From positions 17,574,088-17,638,087 of the forward strand of contig CM037593.1 in assembly GCA_021018995.1 (NCBI GenBank): DNA of 64,000 nucleotides. Direction: 5' to 3'. The notes beneath the pieces were generated by a model. That model worked only from the letters and a program-made list of their open reading frames with translations, was not told the origin of the DNA and did not search any database. Of this stretch, positions 46,859 to 58,323 are shown in pieces. The stretch's first letter is position 1. Every line of letters starts with the position of its first letter. This stretch comes from Chloranthus sessilifolius. Taxonomy: Eukaryota; Streptophyta; Magnoliopsida; Chloranthales; Chloranthaceae. Made by a program: the position numbers and the translations under genes.

Positions 46859-47385
46859 ATCACATGCCATAACAAAAATAGTATTTGCATGGACTTTAAA
46901 AAGAAAAGATTACATTTTCAATTCTAGTCCTAATTCATCCAATTAATCTTAGCAATACATTAGTCAAAAATAAAACATTGGACTCTACCCCTTGGAAAGA
47001 AATTTCTCCCCCTATATGAAATATTTCTTCCTGCATACACAAACACTCAATTTGCAATATTGGAATCTCTCTTTTACTTTCCTCTCCCCTTTTTTTGTTA
47101 TGAACGTGACAAAGATAAACTAATTCTCATAAATAATGAATAATCCACAAAAAATAATAAATCATCAATGGCGCACCTATAGATAGGAAAATATTTCATT
47201 AATCACTTATCTGTTTATAATTACAACCCCATAAAGTAGGAATGATAAAATTGCCGCAGATCTATTAGTGGTGATCTACATAATTTCAGGACTACATGAT
47301 TATGGTGATCTAGAGGTCGTGACAAATCTATTAGTGGGTGATGAATAGAGAGGTTTAGGAGATTGATAAAGTGGATATATGATTC
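46859..47385. other. Internal DNA of the second copia element, nothing recognised
   Basis: AT-rich, with no coding signal. Confidence 0.4.
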
Positions 47386-47388
47386 TAA

Positions 47389-49469
47389 GGCCCTGTTTGA
47401 TAGCAATGAAACTTCAAAGAGGAAATGAAATTAATTTCTTAGTTGATTTCCTAGGAAATGATTTCCTCTAGAAATGGATTTTCCACTGTGTGATTAGTGT
47501 GTTTGAGAAGTGAATTTCAGTGAAAATTGATTTCTCTTGTTTGATTAGTATCTTTGAAAATGAATTTTTAAGTTTTGATCATTTATTATTAAAATCATAA
47601 TTAAAGTCGAATATTAACCAATAATTTTTTTAATGATATTTTATTACGTTACAAATTAATATCATCATAATCATTATTTATTACTAAGTTACATAAGTCA
47701 GAGTTTGAAAAGTCAAACTCAAATAAAAAGTCAAATTTTGATCAAACTTAAAATTTTGATAAAAAAATTATGTAAAGCTAAATAACAAAGTTGTAAATAT
47801 TAGTATCTAATATAAGTTTATATGTTAAAATTAAATTTTTATAAATGTCAAATTTTGACCAAAAGAAAATTATGCAATGTACCAAGTTATAAAAGTCCAA
47901 CTGTAAATTAATATAACAATATTCATATATATCTTTAGGTTATATTAGTCAAAATTTAATCAAATATCCACTTTTAATAAAGTCAAACTTTGACCAAATA
48001 TAAAACTTTGATTAATAAAATTTTTTAAGACTAAGGTACAAAGTTATATAGAAAATGCTAGTATGTATTATATATTAAAACAAAATTAAAATTTTAAACT
48101 TGAAAGAAAATTCAATTTTTTAAAAAAGTCAAACTTTGACGAATTTTTTTAACTTTGACCAATAAAAAATTCGACAATCTACCGTCAACCTATAAATTAA
48201 CATAACAGTATTCGTATTCATCACTAGGTTACACTAATAAAAACTTTGACTAAATATCAACTTTTTAAAAAGTCAAACTTTGACAAAATGTTTAAAAAAA
48301 AAAAAAAAAAATTTGATAATGTACTAGAAAGTAATAAATTAAAAAAATGATAGTCTCATTGAGGATATAGAAGTTCAAAAAAATCAAATTGTGTTAAAAA
48401 GTCAAAGTTTGACCAAATATCAAACTTTGACTGATTAAAATTTACATTACCAAAATATAAATATAAATAATAATAATCAATATCTACTGTCAAGATATAC
48501 TTCTCAACTTTTGATTAAAGTCAATATTTGAATAAAAGTCAAACTTAGACTAAAAGTCAAATTGGGATGAAAAGTCAAACTTTGACCAATAAAAATGAGG
48601 CAATATATTTTCAAATTATAAATTAAAATAATGATAGATATTTTTAATTATAATATTTCACTAATAAAAATTAATAATATTTTATGAAAAATCAAACTTT
48701 GACCAAGAAAAAATTGTACTGATACGATATAAATTTATGTAGTAGTAGACTCTATCTATAAGCAGGTTTCGAGTTTGACTAAAAATAAAATTTGTGTAAA
48801 AATCAAAGTTTGATCAAAAGTCAAAGTTTGACTAAAAGTCAAACTATTGACAAATAAAATTTAGAATCTAGTATCAAATTATACATCAATATGGCAGTAT
48901 CTTTTTTTCGCCATCAAATTATTAGAGTCTAAGTTTAATAAAAAATAAATTTTAATCCCCTAAAAATTTGATAATATATTACTAACTTACAACTTATTAT
49001 CATATTTTAGTAGTCAAAGTTTGATCAAAAGTCAAAACTTTATATAGTTTATAAATCCAATTAAAGTTTGATTAAAATTCAAACTTTGATCAAAGTCAAA
49101 TGCTAGCTGAAAAACATATGATCTAAATAATGTGGTGGTCATAATGATCGTGCTGGTATGATGATTATAGAAATTGAAGTTACTTTTAAATAGTCAAAAA
49201 ATAATTTTTTTGCTTTTAGGTTTTTTACAAGTAACTTTAGATTTGCAAGGACAAAAACTTATTATTTTGTTAGTAGGAAACTCAATTTCAGCCACTTAAA
49301 AGGTTGAAATGATTTCCTCTTAAAATGAATTCGTGTATGGAAATTCAATTTCTATACGAGGCGACTTAATTTCATTTCCATCTCCTTAAATAACTATCAA
49401 ACAACAACAATTGAAAACAAAATTTCATTTCCACTATGAAATTACATTTCCAAGTTATCAAACAAGGCC
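47389..49469. mobile_element. PIF/Harbinger-like element, 2.1 kb, non-coding
   Basis: The left end is GGCCCTGTTTGATAGC and the right end, read inward, GGCCTTGTTTGATAAC. TAA flanks both sides (47386-47388 and 49470-49472), the 3-bp duplication of this superfamily. Subterminal DNA has GAAATGAAATT/AATTTCATTTCC words. No transposase is seen. The interior is a diverged tandem array (next entry). Confidence 0.8.
47700..49110. repeat. Diverged repeat array with GTCAAACTTTGACC motifs
   Basis: A unit of roughly 115-170 bp repeats about ten times. Each unit starts near GTCAAACTTTGACCAA and has AT-rich filler with ACCAA.TTATAAATTAA phrases. Clear motif starts are at about 47986, 48127, 48273, 48402, 48573 and 48690. 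Many copies contain TTGACC or its reverse complement. Confidence 0.65.
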
Positions 49470-49472
49470 TAA

Positions 49473-50699
49473 ACTATAATTGAGTTTCACACGAATATGA
49501 GGAATTGAGACTTTGGAAGCTAGAAGAATTGAGATTATCCTGATAAAATGATTTGTGAATGAGAAATAGATTATAATGAGATTTTGAATGAGAAATTTTG
49601 AGAAATTGTGTGATAAATTTAAAAACTGTGTGATAAATCAACAAGAAATTGGGAAAAAATCGATAAATTGAAATTTTACGCAATAAATTGAAAATTTATA
49701 AATTGGGACATGTACATAAATTTGTTATCACATCCTAACCATCTAAATGAGTAAATTTTTTTCTTATAAGATAATTATATATTAACTTAAATAATTTTCA
49801 ATATAAGTTTAAAAGTTATAAAAGTTATAGAAGCTTGATTTTGTTGGATAAAATAAGATAAAACTTTCTCAATAAATCAGTAGGGTTGGGATGATGGGTA
49901 AGGGTAAATATGAAAAAATAAAATAAATGCATGACATCATCTTCCTTCAATATGCTTTATGTTATAATCTTCTTCATGGATAACTTGGTTTTGGAAGTAT
50001 TTAGCCCATCTTGAACATGAACCTCATATTCTAAGGTGGACAACCCGAACTTCAACCCAATTTTAGAGAATGGTGGCTTTCACACTGATATGAGTAGGTA
50101 GCCATTTTCGTACAATTGCATTTCTTTTCAGATCGTTTTCTTTCATTTCTCCACTTTTATTTATGCAATGAATTTTCTTTTCAACTATTTTTCTTCTTCT
50201 TTCTTCTTTTGAATATTCACCTTTTCCAACTTTTTCAAGTGATGGTTTTCACTCTACTCGACTCGGTAGCCATTTCCACTGTCCACTCAGTGACGGCTTT
50301 CACATGAGTCATCTGTGTAGCTCTTTCCATAGAAAAAATAATTTTGGTTCAAATGGCTAAGGAAAATACTTTTTTATCGAAGAATATTCCTTTTATGGGT
50401 CACCAACAAGACTAATTTAATAATCTTACAATTTACGCATCAATTATCAAGCTGATATATAATTTTCTTATAAAAAAATTTAAAATACATACGCATGATG
50501 TAAAAGTTGATAGAAAATTTTCATACATGCCTCAAATTAAAATAACCGAAAATTAAACCAAACAAAACATGTTTTATTTTTCAAATATTCTAATTATATA
50601 TATATATGATACGTGAAGAACATATTACTTATTGAAGAATAAAAACTTTTAAATTTTCTTTCCTCATCCACCGATATTTTTCAAAAGTTTGATACTTGC
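49473..50699. other. AT-rich internal DNA of the second copia element
   Basis: No gene or repeat pair is recognised. A short (AT)n run lies near 50593. Confidence 0.4.
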
Positions 50700-50883
50700 A
50701 TTAACAGATCGCATTCTGATGTTTTTTAGGCTTGTGGTAGTAAGATCTGAACCTATCACTAGAAAAATAAAATTGCTTTTGGGGAGAATCATGATTAATT
50801 TCATATGAAGATATATTAATTCTGAGTCATTAGAATAAACATCATCATCTTCAACATGGTAATCTTCATAATCATCATCTTCC
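50700..50883 (-). pseudogene. Copia gag C-terminal fragment, left of the mini-LTR element
   Basis: On the minus strand it reads EDDDYEDYHVEDDD, an acidic stretch like those after the zinc knuckle of copia gag. It continues the gag relic at 51693-52667; the two were split by the insertion at 50884-51692. Confidence 0.5.
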
Positions 50884-51692
50884 TATTAGATAATAACGCT
50901 CAACACCGTATCATTCCTACTTCTAGATAACTATCCACTTACCCATGTTCATTCCCACTTCTAGATAACCGTTGACGGTTATATTTGTAATATTATTTAT
51001 ACACTTTCTTATCAGAGAATTAATGTACGGTAAACAATGTAATCGATTGTGGAAATTTCTTTATTCTATCTTTCTATCTTCTTCTAATGTTCTTATGATT
51101 TTCTCTTTCTTTATGGTATCAGAGTCCTAATGGCTCACGCCTTATTCTCGATCTATTCTTTAAAAAAAAAAAAAAAAAATAGTTTTTAGAGTTTATCCTT
51201 CCTATGAACACGCGTTAAGAGACTTGTCATCTGATTCGTCTTCAATTGTTGTTGGGAGAGATCATGACAGACCTGATCAAGTGTGCCACCGGCTCCGACA
51301 GACTCCAAGATGAGCGGGATGCGACAGTGATGGACTTCATAGACAGGCGGTGACCACCAACAAGCAAGATTGAGTTTCGGCAACATCATCGCGAATTTTT
51401 AAGTTTATGTTTATCTTCTAAGTTGGATGTTCTCAGCATTCACATTCTAACTTGAGGGAGAATATTAGATAATAACGCTCAACACCGTATCATTCCCACT
51501 TATAGATAACTATCCACTTATCCATGTTCATTCCCACTTCTAGATAACCGCTGACGGTTATATTTGTAATCTTATTTGTACACTTTCTTATCAGAGAATT
51601 AATGTACGGTAAACAATGTAATCGATTGTGGAAATTTCTTTATTCTATCTTTTTATATTCTTCTAATTTTCTTATGCTTTTTTCTTTCTTTA
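50884..51692 (+). mobile_element. Miniature LTR retrotransposon (TRIM-like), 809 bp
   Basis: Two 230-bp LTRs (50884-51113 and 51463-51692) flank 349 bp. TGGTATCAGAG (51114-51124) directly follows the first LTR as the primer site. GAGGGAGAA (51454-51462) precedes the second as the polypurine tract. CTTCC flanks both sides (50879-50883 and 51693-51697). No protein is encoded. The LTRs differ at few positions. Its ends read TATTAG...TTTA rather than TG...CA. It could equally be a deletion derivative of a larger copia element. Confidence 0.88.
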
Positions 51693-51697
51693 CTTCC

Positions 51698-52667
51698 TAT
51701 GTAACAGTCATTTCCTTTGATTTTCTCTTATCTTTCAACTTGTTGTTTGGGAATTCATTTACAAAATGTCTAAAACCCTTGCACTTAAAACATTAAACCT
51801 CTTCAATTGATTCTTTTTTTTCTTGTCAAAAGTTCTTTGATTGTTACCATTATCAGAGGATTTTTGTTTATCATAAAATTTAGTAATCATCTTTCCCCTT
51901 TTAAGAAACTTCCTATATGTTTTAACAAATCAAGCAATTTCTTCTACATCATCTTCTTCAGAATCTGAGTCAGAGTCTTCTTCAGGTTTAGAGGACCTGA
52001 GGGCTAACCCTTTAGGTTTACTGTCATCCTGAATTTCATAGTCATAGTATCAATATTTTTGCTTTCCACAATTGCATTAACTTTGGATCTAAATCTTTTA
52101 GGAATAGATTTAAGAAGTTTGTGGATAATTTTAGAATTTGCAATGGGTTCTTCTAAATTAAAAGATCCATTAACAATAGTATTTAAGCGAACATAAAAAT
52201 CGGAAATTTTTTTATCTTCATCCATTTTAATATTCTCAAATTGTGAAGCATTTGAAGTTTAGCCATCTTAACTTGTGGGGTACCTCCATAATAGGTTTTA
52301 AGTATTTATAATAGGTTTCAAGTATTTTTCATGCATCCCTAGTAGTAATAAATGTACTTATTCTATGAAATTCAGTGGCAGTAATATGTTCGTAAGACCA
52401 TCTGGGTCTAGGTTTAAATTGGACAATGGTAATTCCTTAATTAGTATTTTATTCAGTAGGAGGAGCATGTCCATCCTCAACAAAATACCAAACTCAAGAA
52501 TCTTAAGATTTAAGGAAGGCAGACATCCTCGCTTTCTAGTAGGGATAATTATTACCGTCAAAAGAGGTGGTCAGAGGATTAAAGCACCTTCTCTGGGTAA
52601 ATCCATGTTTCCTTAAAAAAGCCATAAATACACTCAGTTCATTAAAACATATTTCGAATGACCTGCT
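51698..52667 (-). pseudogene. Copia gag, broken
   Basis: On the minus strand, frames in sequence give a YPYWKARM-type start near 52560, then IKELPLSNLNLD in a shifted frame. 52225-52004 encodes KISDFYVRLNTIVNGSFNL and KIIHKLLKSIPKRFRSKVNAI, the gag core of copia elements (UBN2). Acidic and lysine-rich stretches follow, with a knuckle start CFKCKG near 51785. Stops and shifts are frequent. It belongs to the second copia element. Confidence 0.75.
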
Positions 52668-52680
52668 CTCTAATATCAAT

Positions 52681-53045
52681 TTAAAGATATCATTTATGGC
52701 TTAGAAAAACACAGATTAGCCTAGAGTGGGTTGAAAGGGAATTTTAAAATTATAAAAATAAGCAAACACCAAATAAAATAGCAACCACACAAGACACAAT
52801 ATTTTTAATGTAGACAACCCAATCAAGAAAAAACCACGGGACCTCGTCCAGAGAAACAAATCCACTAAGATAGTTAATGAGGACTTACAAAAGTACCGAA
52901 TGATATGTAGACCTATCACACTGACACATCCCACGACTGCAGTCCTATAAAACCTTTAAGCCTACCAACGAATCCCGGATTCGTCCCTTTAAAGTGCTCC
53001 TGATTTGTTTCCAAACAATCACCGATATTACCCACGATGATCAAA
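52681..53045 (-). repeat. 5' LTR of the second copia element, truncated
   Basis: It matches 45950-46340. Similarity stops near 53045, so the outer part of the LTR has been lost. Confidence 0.65.
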
Positions 53046-53148
53046 CAGTCAAGAGTTGTTTGTTTGGTGAAAACAACTTCAATCCTTCATATTTTAACTT
53101 TGAATCGAAAGATTTCTATCATTTTTCATTCCAACTTTTCACAAAATT

Positions 53149-53327
53149 GATCTTGTAATCATGAGCATATCATCATATGATCAATTTTTTATTCACCCTG
53201 ACGCACATCCCAAAAAAGTGACCTAAAGATTTTGTGGCACACATAATGCACATAGCTTACTCTTTAAGATGTGTGCCACTTTAAGATAAATCTAACCGTA
53301 TGATGATATTCCCATAATCTCAAGATA
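53149..53327. mobile_element. Foldback MITE 1, GATCTTG family
   Basis: The left arm GATCTTGTAATCATGAGC and following bases pair with the right arm, read inward as ATCTTGAGATTATGGG. Both arms then have ATATCATCATA and a CACATC phrase. The arms are about 60 bp and imperfect. Target duplications were not resolved. Confidence 0.5.
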
Positions 53328-53570
53328 ACTTTTTTGACAGATTGGAAAGATAAACCATCTCCATCATTCGATTCAAACGGTTTAAGTTATACTTAAACGG
53401 GATATTTAGTCTTCGGTGAGGGGTTAGTAGCAAACACCTAAAAAAATTAAGGTATTGGTTACATGTAAACAAAGATTCGATTTTGCAACTAATGGTTTCG
53501 ACTGTTAATGTCGTTGATTTCCTAGAATCAGATGATAGAGATAGTTTTGGTCCCAATCTTCACACAATAG

Positions 53571-53747
53571 ATCTTGAGATCATGTCCCACCTATCAGATG
53601 GTCAATATTGATTCCACGTTTCACAAATTTCCAAAATTAATTTAAGAATCATTCTCTTGGTATGCCATGATGTTAGTTACTTTTGGAGATGTGTACCATG
53701 TGGAATCAACATATGACCGTTTCATAGGTGGGCCATGATCTCAAGAT
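53571..53747. mobile_element. Foldback MITE 2, GATCTTG family
   Basis: The left arm ATCTTGAGATCATGTCCCAC pairs with ATCTTGAGATCATGGCCCAC read inward from the right. Both continue with CTAT, GGTCA and TTGATTCCAC. The arms are near 48 bp. Confidence 0.65.
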
Positions 53748-53839
53748 TGATTGCAATGAAAGATTAGGCGAAACACAATTTTAACCATTTCCATCGTGCC
53801 ATTCGAGACAATGAGCCAGTCAACATGAGAAATTATTAG

Positions 53840-54053
53840 GTTTTTTTTTTTTTTTTTGATAACCTAGGTATCCGGGCCTCTTAGAGCACCTGCCTAATCT
53901 CAAGGGCACATGCGCACCCCAAATTCAACACATGCCGGGTTAGCACAGGATATAAATCCCTAGGGTTGGCCTCAAGGGGGGGAGGGGATGCAAACTTAGG
54001 TCTCCCGGTTTTGGAAGCAGGTACCTGGCCAGCTCACGTAACCCCTTGAGGTT
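53840..54053 (-). mobile_element. tRNA-derived SINE (Au-like), copy 2
   Basis: It is the same element as at 34179-34398, with the same boxes and an A-rich tail (T-run at 53841-53855). A perfect 15-bp duplication, ATGAGAAATTATTAG, flanks it (53825-53839 and 54054-54068). Confidence 0.85.
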
Positions 54054-54068
54054 ATGAGAAATTATTAG

Positions 54069-54373
54069 TTGTAGAGACCGAATCTTTAGTTGCAAGTACC
54101 CATACCCAAAAGAGATGAACAAATTAAGAAAAAAATGTCATGCGTAGAGGGAAAGAGATGCGGACACAAAAATGTAGAAAGAGAGAGGCACATCAACAAG
54201 GAGCAAGAAATGTGAGAGAAAGAGAGAGGCACATCAACAAGGAGCAAGAAATGTGAGAGAAAGAGAGAGAGATGAACGGTCGAGAGAGATAAGCAGAGAG
54301 AGAGAGAGAGGGGGGAAGGGAGAGACGTCGAGAGAGATGAGAGACGGTGGGGGTTAGAGAGAATGAGATACAC

Positions 54374-54420
<47 letters not shown>

Positions 54421-54609
54421 GAGCTTTTCTCGTCCGTCTCGTCTCGTCTCTTCCATAAAATTCCCGCAAAATCAAAAATAAAAAGCGGGTTTTAGCCACT
54501 TTTAAAAACTAGCTTATTTTTAATTTTTTCGTAAAAATAAACTATAATTCGTTTTACCACTAAACGACTTTAAAAGCTCTATGTCTCTCTCTCAAGCCTC
54601 TCTTCCAAA
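54069..54609. repeat. GA-rich block with a 41-bp duplication and (GA)n
   Basis: A 41-bp unit is repeated at 54181-54221 and 54222-54262. An uninterrupted GA run lies at about 54375-54416. The minus-strand frames here are SLSLSL translations of the repeat. Confidence 0.75.
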
Positions 54610-54671
54610 CACTACAAAAAATTAGACTATTGGAGGCAATTTTATCGCTAATAGTCTTATGTTTTGTAGTG
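54610..54671. mobile_element. CACTA-type MITE, 62 bp
   Basis: It reads CACTACAAAAAATTAGACTA at the left and CACTACAAAACATAAGACTA inward from the right. AAA flanks both sides. It shares its ends with the element at 16353. Confidence 0.7.
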
Positions 54672-54764
54672 AAACAAAAAGAGTGGATACTGTTATTCAC
54701 ACCCTATGGTACTGTGATCTCATCATATCTCCCCCATGGTCCCAATCTTTCACATAATGGAGCT

Positions 54765-54953
54765 CTAGATCTTGGGCATACTATTAGACAGCCAATTTTT
54801 TATTATACAAGGCACACGACGCCTCAAAAAGTCACCATAAAACTATGCTTGAGTGTGATGTGTGCCACATGATTTTATGGCCACTTATTGGATGTTTGTT
54901 ATGTGAAATAGAAAAATGAATGTCTGATAAAACGCCTGTGATCACAAGATCCA
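54765..54953. mobile_element. Foldback MITE 3, GATCTTG family, decayed
   Basis: GATCTTGGGCATACTATTAG at the left pairs loosely with GATCTTGTGATCACAGG inward from the right. GGCACACGACGCC and GATGTGTGCCACATG lie inside, as in copy 1. Confidence 0.4.
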
Positions 54954-56592
54954 ATGTATGGAAGATAGATGAAAAACAAGCTCCATCATCTGATTCCAAG
55001 GCATTCAGTGCATGACGGTTGGAGGAACGGAGATGAGATAAGAATTTCAATGGTGAGGGCATAATACACCAAAAGAATAAAATTTTACTCTTATAGCTTA
55101 GGCGTAACCGCTCCTGTAACTAAGTCACTTAAGAAAAAAAGATAATATCAATTTTTTTAGTAATATAATGCAATCACTTAAAATTCATGTGCAAAAAATT
55201 GCTCCCTAAAATTACTATCTATGACTTGAGCGGAACCGGGTCGCTCTGCTTCAAGCGAGCTTCAGACGAAAAGCTCGGCTCGATTCTCAAAGTCAAGCTT
55301 AAGAAAGTAAAAACTCTCATTTTTCAAGTCAAAGTCGAACTGACTCAACTATGTTGCAACACTAATAACGCGTCACTTTAATGGTGCAAGCATAAAAGTC
55401 TAATATCATGGTGTAAGCTCATCTAAACACCATTTTAGGGGCATAGCCATCATTCCCAAAAGAGGCTAAGGAGAATAAGAAAATATGGCATCGATTTAGC
55501 CAAGTATATAAATACAAAAGATAATAATATAAAATCCCTAAAAAGAACAAATTAAAATAGAAAGATGCAATGGCGTTACAACACAGAGATAAGAATAGCC
55601 ACAACTAGTGAGAAATAAGATAGGGTATTAAGCATGCACAAGATAAGCTGGCCCACGTGACCGGCTTTAGATAAATTGTCCCATGACCGTTCACTTTCAG
55701 GCCATATGGTATATATATGTTTGATCATACAAGCAATTTAACTACCAAATGGTCCATCATTGGCACATCTCTGTACAAAAATAAAAAAAAATAAAAATAA
55801 AAATAAAAGTAATAATAAAATGACTACTGAAAAATTCTAATTGTCGGATTGATGTACTTTAAGGTCAAATTTTACAAAAAATAAACAATCATTTAATTTA
55901 GAATGCATAGATCGGCTGATTTAGATCGTCCAATGAGTTCTTTTCTACCTACTTTCGTTATATGAATAAACTATCGTATCGATGGCTTGGATTTCTCTCC
56001 ATAACTTGAATTTTTCAAAGCCATGCCTTTGTCACGCGATTTGATAAAACAGTGATTTATAAGATATTTCAGTGCAATTTATTATCAATTTTGTATATTG
56101 CAATAAATTTGATGAACAAAACTTGTCATAAATTACATTAGACGCCTTACAATGCATTAAAGTGAGGCTACTGTTTCTGCCACACTTCTTCATGGTAAGT
56201 CACATCACTTACTTTGATTTACATATTAACAAATGAACAGAAAAATTAAAAGTAGCTTCAGATGAATGTAAACCCAGCTGTAACAAGCCATACAATGGTA
56301 TAGATCATAAATAATAGCCGAAGGATTGGGGCCAAGATTTGACTTTTGGCTAGAGGTGAAAGGTGACAGGTGACAGGCGACAGGTGACAGTGAGGGTGTT
56401 ATGGCAGGATTGTATAAATTAAGAGTGATTGTGCAGATTAAGAATCAACTTCAATCCCAACTGCTAACTACTTCCCTTGGCTTCAACTTAAACCCAACCT
56501 ATTAAAAAACCCTAACATAGACACGACCTGAACCAGACCTACTAGCCCGATTTGAATTCCGACTTAAGATCTGTACTCAAACCTACATCAGA
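54954..56592. other. Intergenic DNA, no gene recognised
   Basis: A GGTGACA-type microsatellite lies at about 56358-56393. From 56346 (TAGAGGTGAAAGGTGAC) to 57270 (read inward TAGGTGTGAAAATGGGTC) there may be an older MITE that hosts the next two elements; its flanks do not match. Confidence 0.4.
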
Positions 56593-56946
56593 AACTACAA
56601 AAATAAAACTATTAGCGACAGCTAAAAGTATCGCTATTAACAAAGAAATCTTCTTGTTTCAATAGCCACGAGACTAATAGTGATAGCTTTATTTGTTAAT
56701 AGCCAAGGATCAAAATTTCGGGTAAAATTTTGGCTTCAGACTTGACTGAAGCCAAAAATTTGAACCAAAATTTTGGCCAAAAATAAAATATTTGGTTGAA
56801 ATTTTAGTCTCATACAAATCTCGACCAAAATTTCGATCTAAATTATCGTTTCAGTGGGGACCATAACTGATAATTTTGGCCAAAATTTTGATCTTTGTTA
56901 ATAGTGATAATTTTGATTGCCGCTAATAATCTTATCTTTTGTAGTG
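56593..56946. mobile_element. CACTA-type MITE interrupted by a hAT MITE
   Basis: The left end AACTACAAAAATAAAACTAT pairs with the right end CACTACAAAAGATAAGATTA read inward. ATTAGCG words follow at both ends, as in the elements at 16353 and 54610. The 3-bp flanks do not match. A 194-bp hAT MITE sits inside. Confidence 0.6.
56704..56897. mobile_element. hAT-type MITE, TTTCGG subtype, 194 bp
   Basis: The left end CAAGGATCAAAATTTCGG pairs with CAAAGATCAAAATTTTGG inward from the right. TTAATAGC and TTAATAGT flank it, 7 of 8 bases. It is the second clear copy of the family at 1538-1721. Confidence 0.8.
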
Positions 56947-58323
56947 CAACCTAGACCTAACTTGAACCAAATCTTTTAGTGTGACTTAGTTGCATTTGCA
57001 GGTTTGAATCTGACCTACTATCCACTTGTCATGCTTGATTTGGATTCTAAACCTATTGAAAATACAATGCATATATCTTTTAATAAACAGGTACAAAGTC
57101 GGATTCTTGTCAGGTTTGGGGCTACCTTGACACCGACCTCTTTATGTAACAAGTCGAGATTTTTAATGTGACATGATCTGACAGGTCGAGGTTTAAGAAC
57201 CTAAACCCAAACTGTAGTGGGTCGGGTTTGAAAAACCCACCGAGTCAACACGACCCATTTTCACACCTAGTGATGCAGGAAAAAAAATGCTAAAACTTTA
57301 ATTATGTAATTTTGAAATCAATTTAAAATTTAATTGAGCAATGGATATATCAAAATTATTTTCAGAACACATAAAATATTTAACAACTTTATTAGAGCAA
57401 TTTAATTGATTTGATTTAGCGTCCGTTAGCATATGAATTTTTCAATCTAGAAAATAGGTCTAAAGATAGACTCTAGTTTAGGGTACCAAACAATAATTTC
57501 GATGTTGTCTCTTGACTGCTTGCTAGGATTTGAATAATTTACGGCCCGACGGATTAATCGTTCAAAGGGAATCAACAAATAAGAGTTAGGAATTTAGGAT
57601 CAAAATCTTAACAACAATATAACAAGGAAAATATATTTTGAATTTATAGGTTTTTAATAGAAAAAAATAAACTAAATAAATTACCTTTACAACAATCAAA
57701 ACATAAAATAGAAAAGTGATAAAAGGTCCAAGTGATCGCTCCAAGAAAGATAATTGGTCTCACACCAAATCGTACGCGAAAAGAATAATCGCTCTTCTAA
57801 GTTTTGAGAGAATCACACCCTTAAAAAAACTTTATTCAAAGCTCTCAATTTTGTAAAGCAAATTTTCATTAATCATTCACTCTTCAATAAGAAATTACAA
57901 TGTGTATTCATAAAGAAAAGAAACCCTAAGAATACTACTAAAATTAAAACTCCTAATTAACTATTTAAACTTTCTAATCTAACTGTCATAATTAATTTCA
58001 CCATTAATCATTTTTTTAATTATACTAACACTTTTGAAGGGACAAACAATCTCCAGTTGATATAAAATTAGTCTTATTTAAAAGTTTATTGAAGTAGCTT
58101 CCAATAAGAGAATAATCACGCAATTCTAACATATACTGATAGACTTATGACTTGTAAAGACATAAGAGAATAATCACGCAATTCTAACATATATTGATAG
58201 ACTTATGACTTATAAAGACTCAAAAAATTTGGACATTTGAACTGTACGTCTCGATGTGCGTGCTGACAGATCATACATCGGATGAGATAAAATATTAATA
58301 TATTAGTGTGAGTTAAGTTGACT
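56947..58323. repeat. Intergenic DNA with a 58-bp tandem duplication
   Basis: A 58-bp unit is repeated at 58104-58161 and 58162-58219 with few differences. The block 57190-57268 has GGGTCGGG/ACGACCC words of the MITE type. No gene is recognised. Confidence 0.5.

Larger units (their letters stand above)
45950..53045 (-). mobile_element. Second copia element, gag-bearing, with nested insertions
   Basis: Direct repeats at 45950-46340 and 52681-53045 share long phrases (for example AAGTACCGAATG and CTTTAAGCCTACCAA). On the minus strand a weak primer site, TTGATATTAGAG, lies at about 52680-52669, and a polypurine tract AAAGAGGGAGAT lies at 46858-46847 before TGTTAAG. The left (3') LTR is complete at about 45950-46846. 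The right (5') LTR is cut off near 53045. Between them are copia gag relics, a PIF/Harbinger element and an 809-bp mini-LTR element. No pol is recognised. Confidence 0.7.

Noticed and set aside
54086..54499. 137-codon and 87-codon minus-strand frames
   Set aside because: They are serine/leucine translations of GA repeats.
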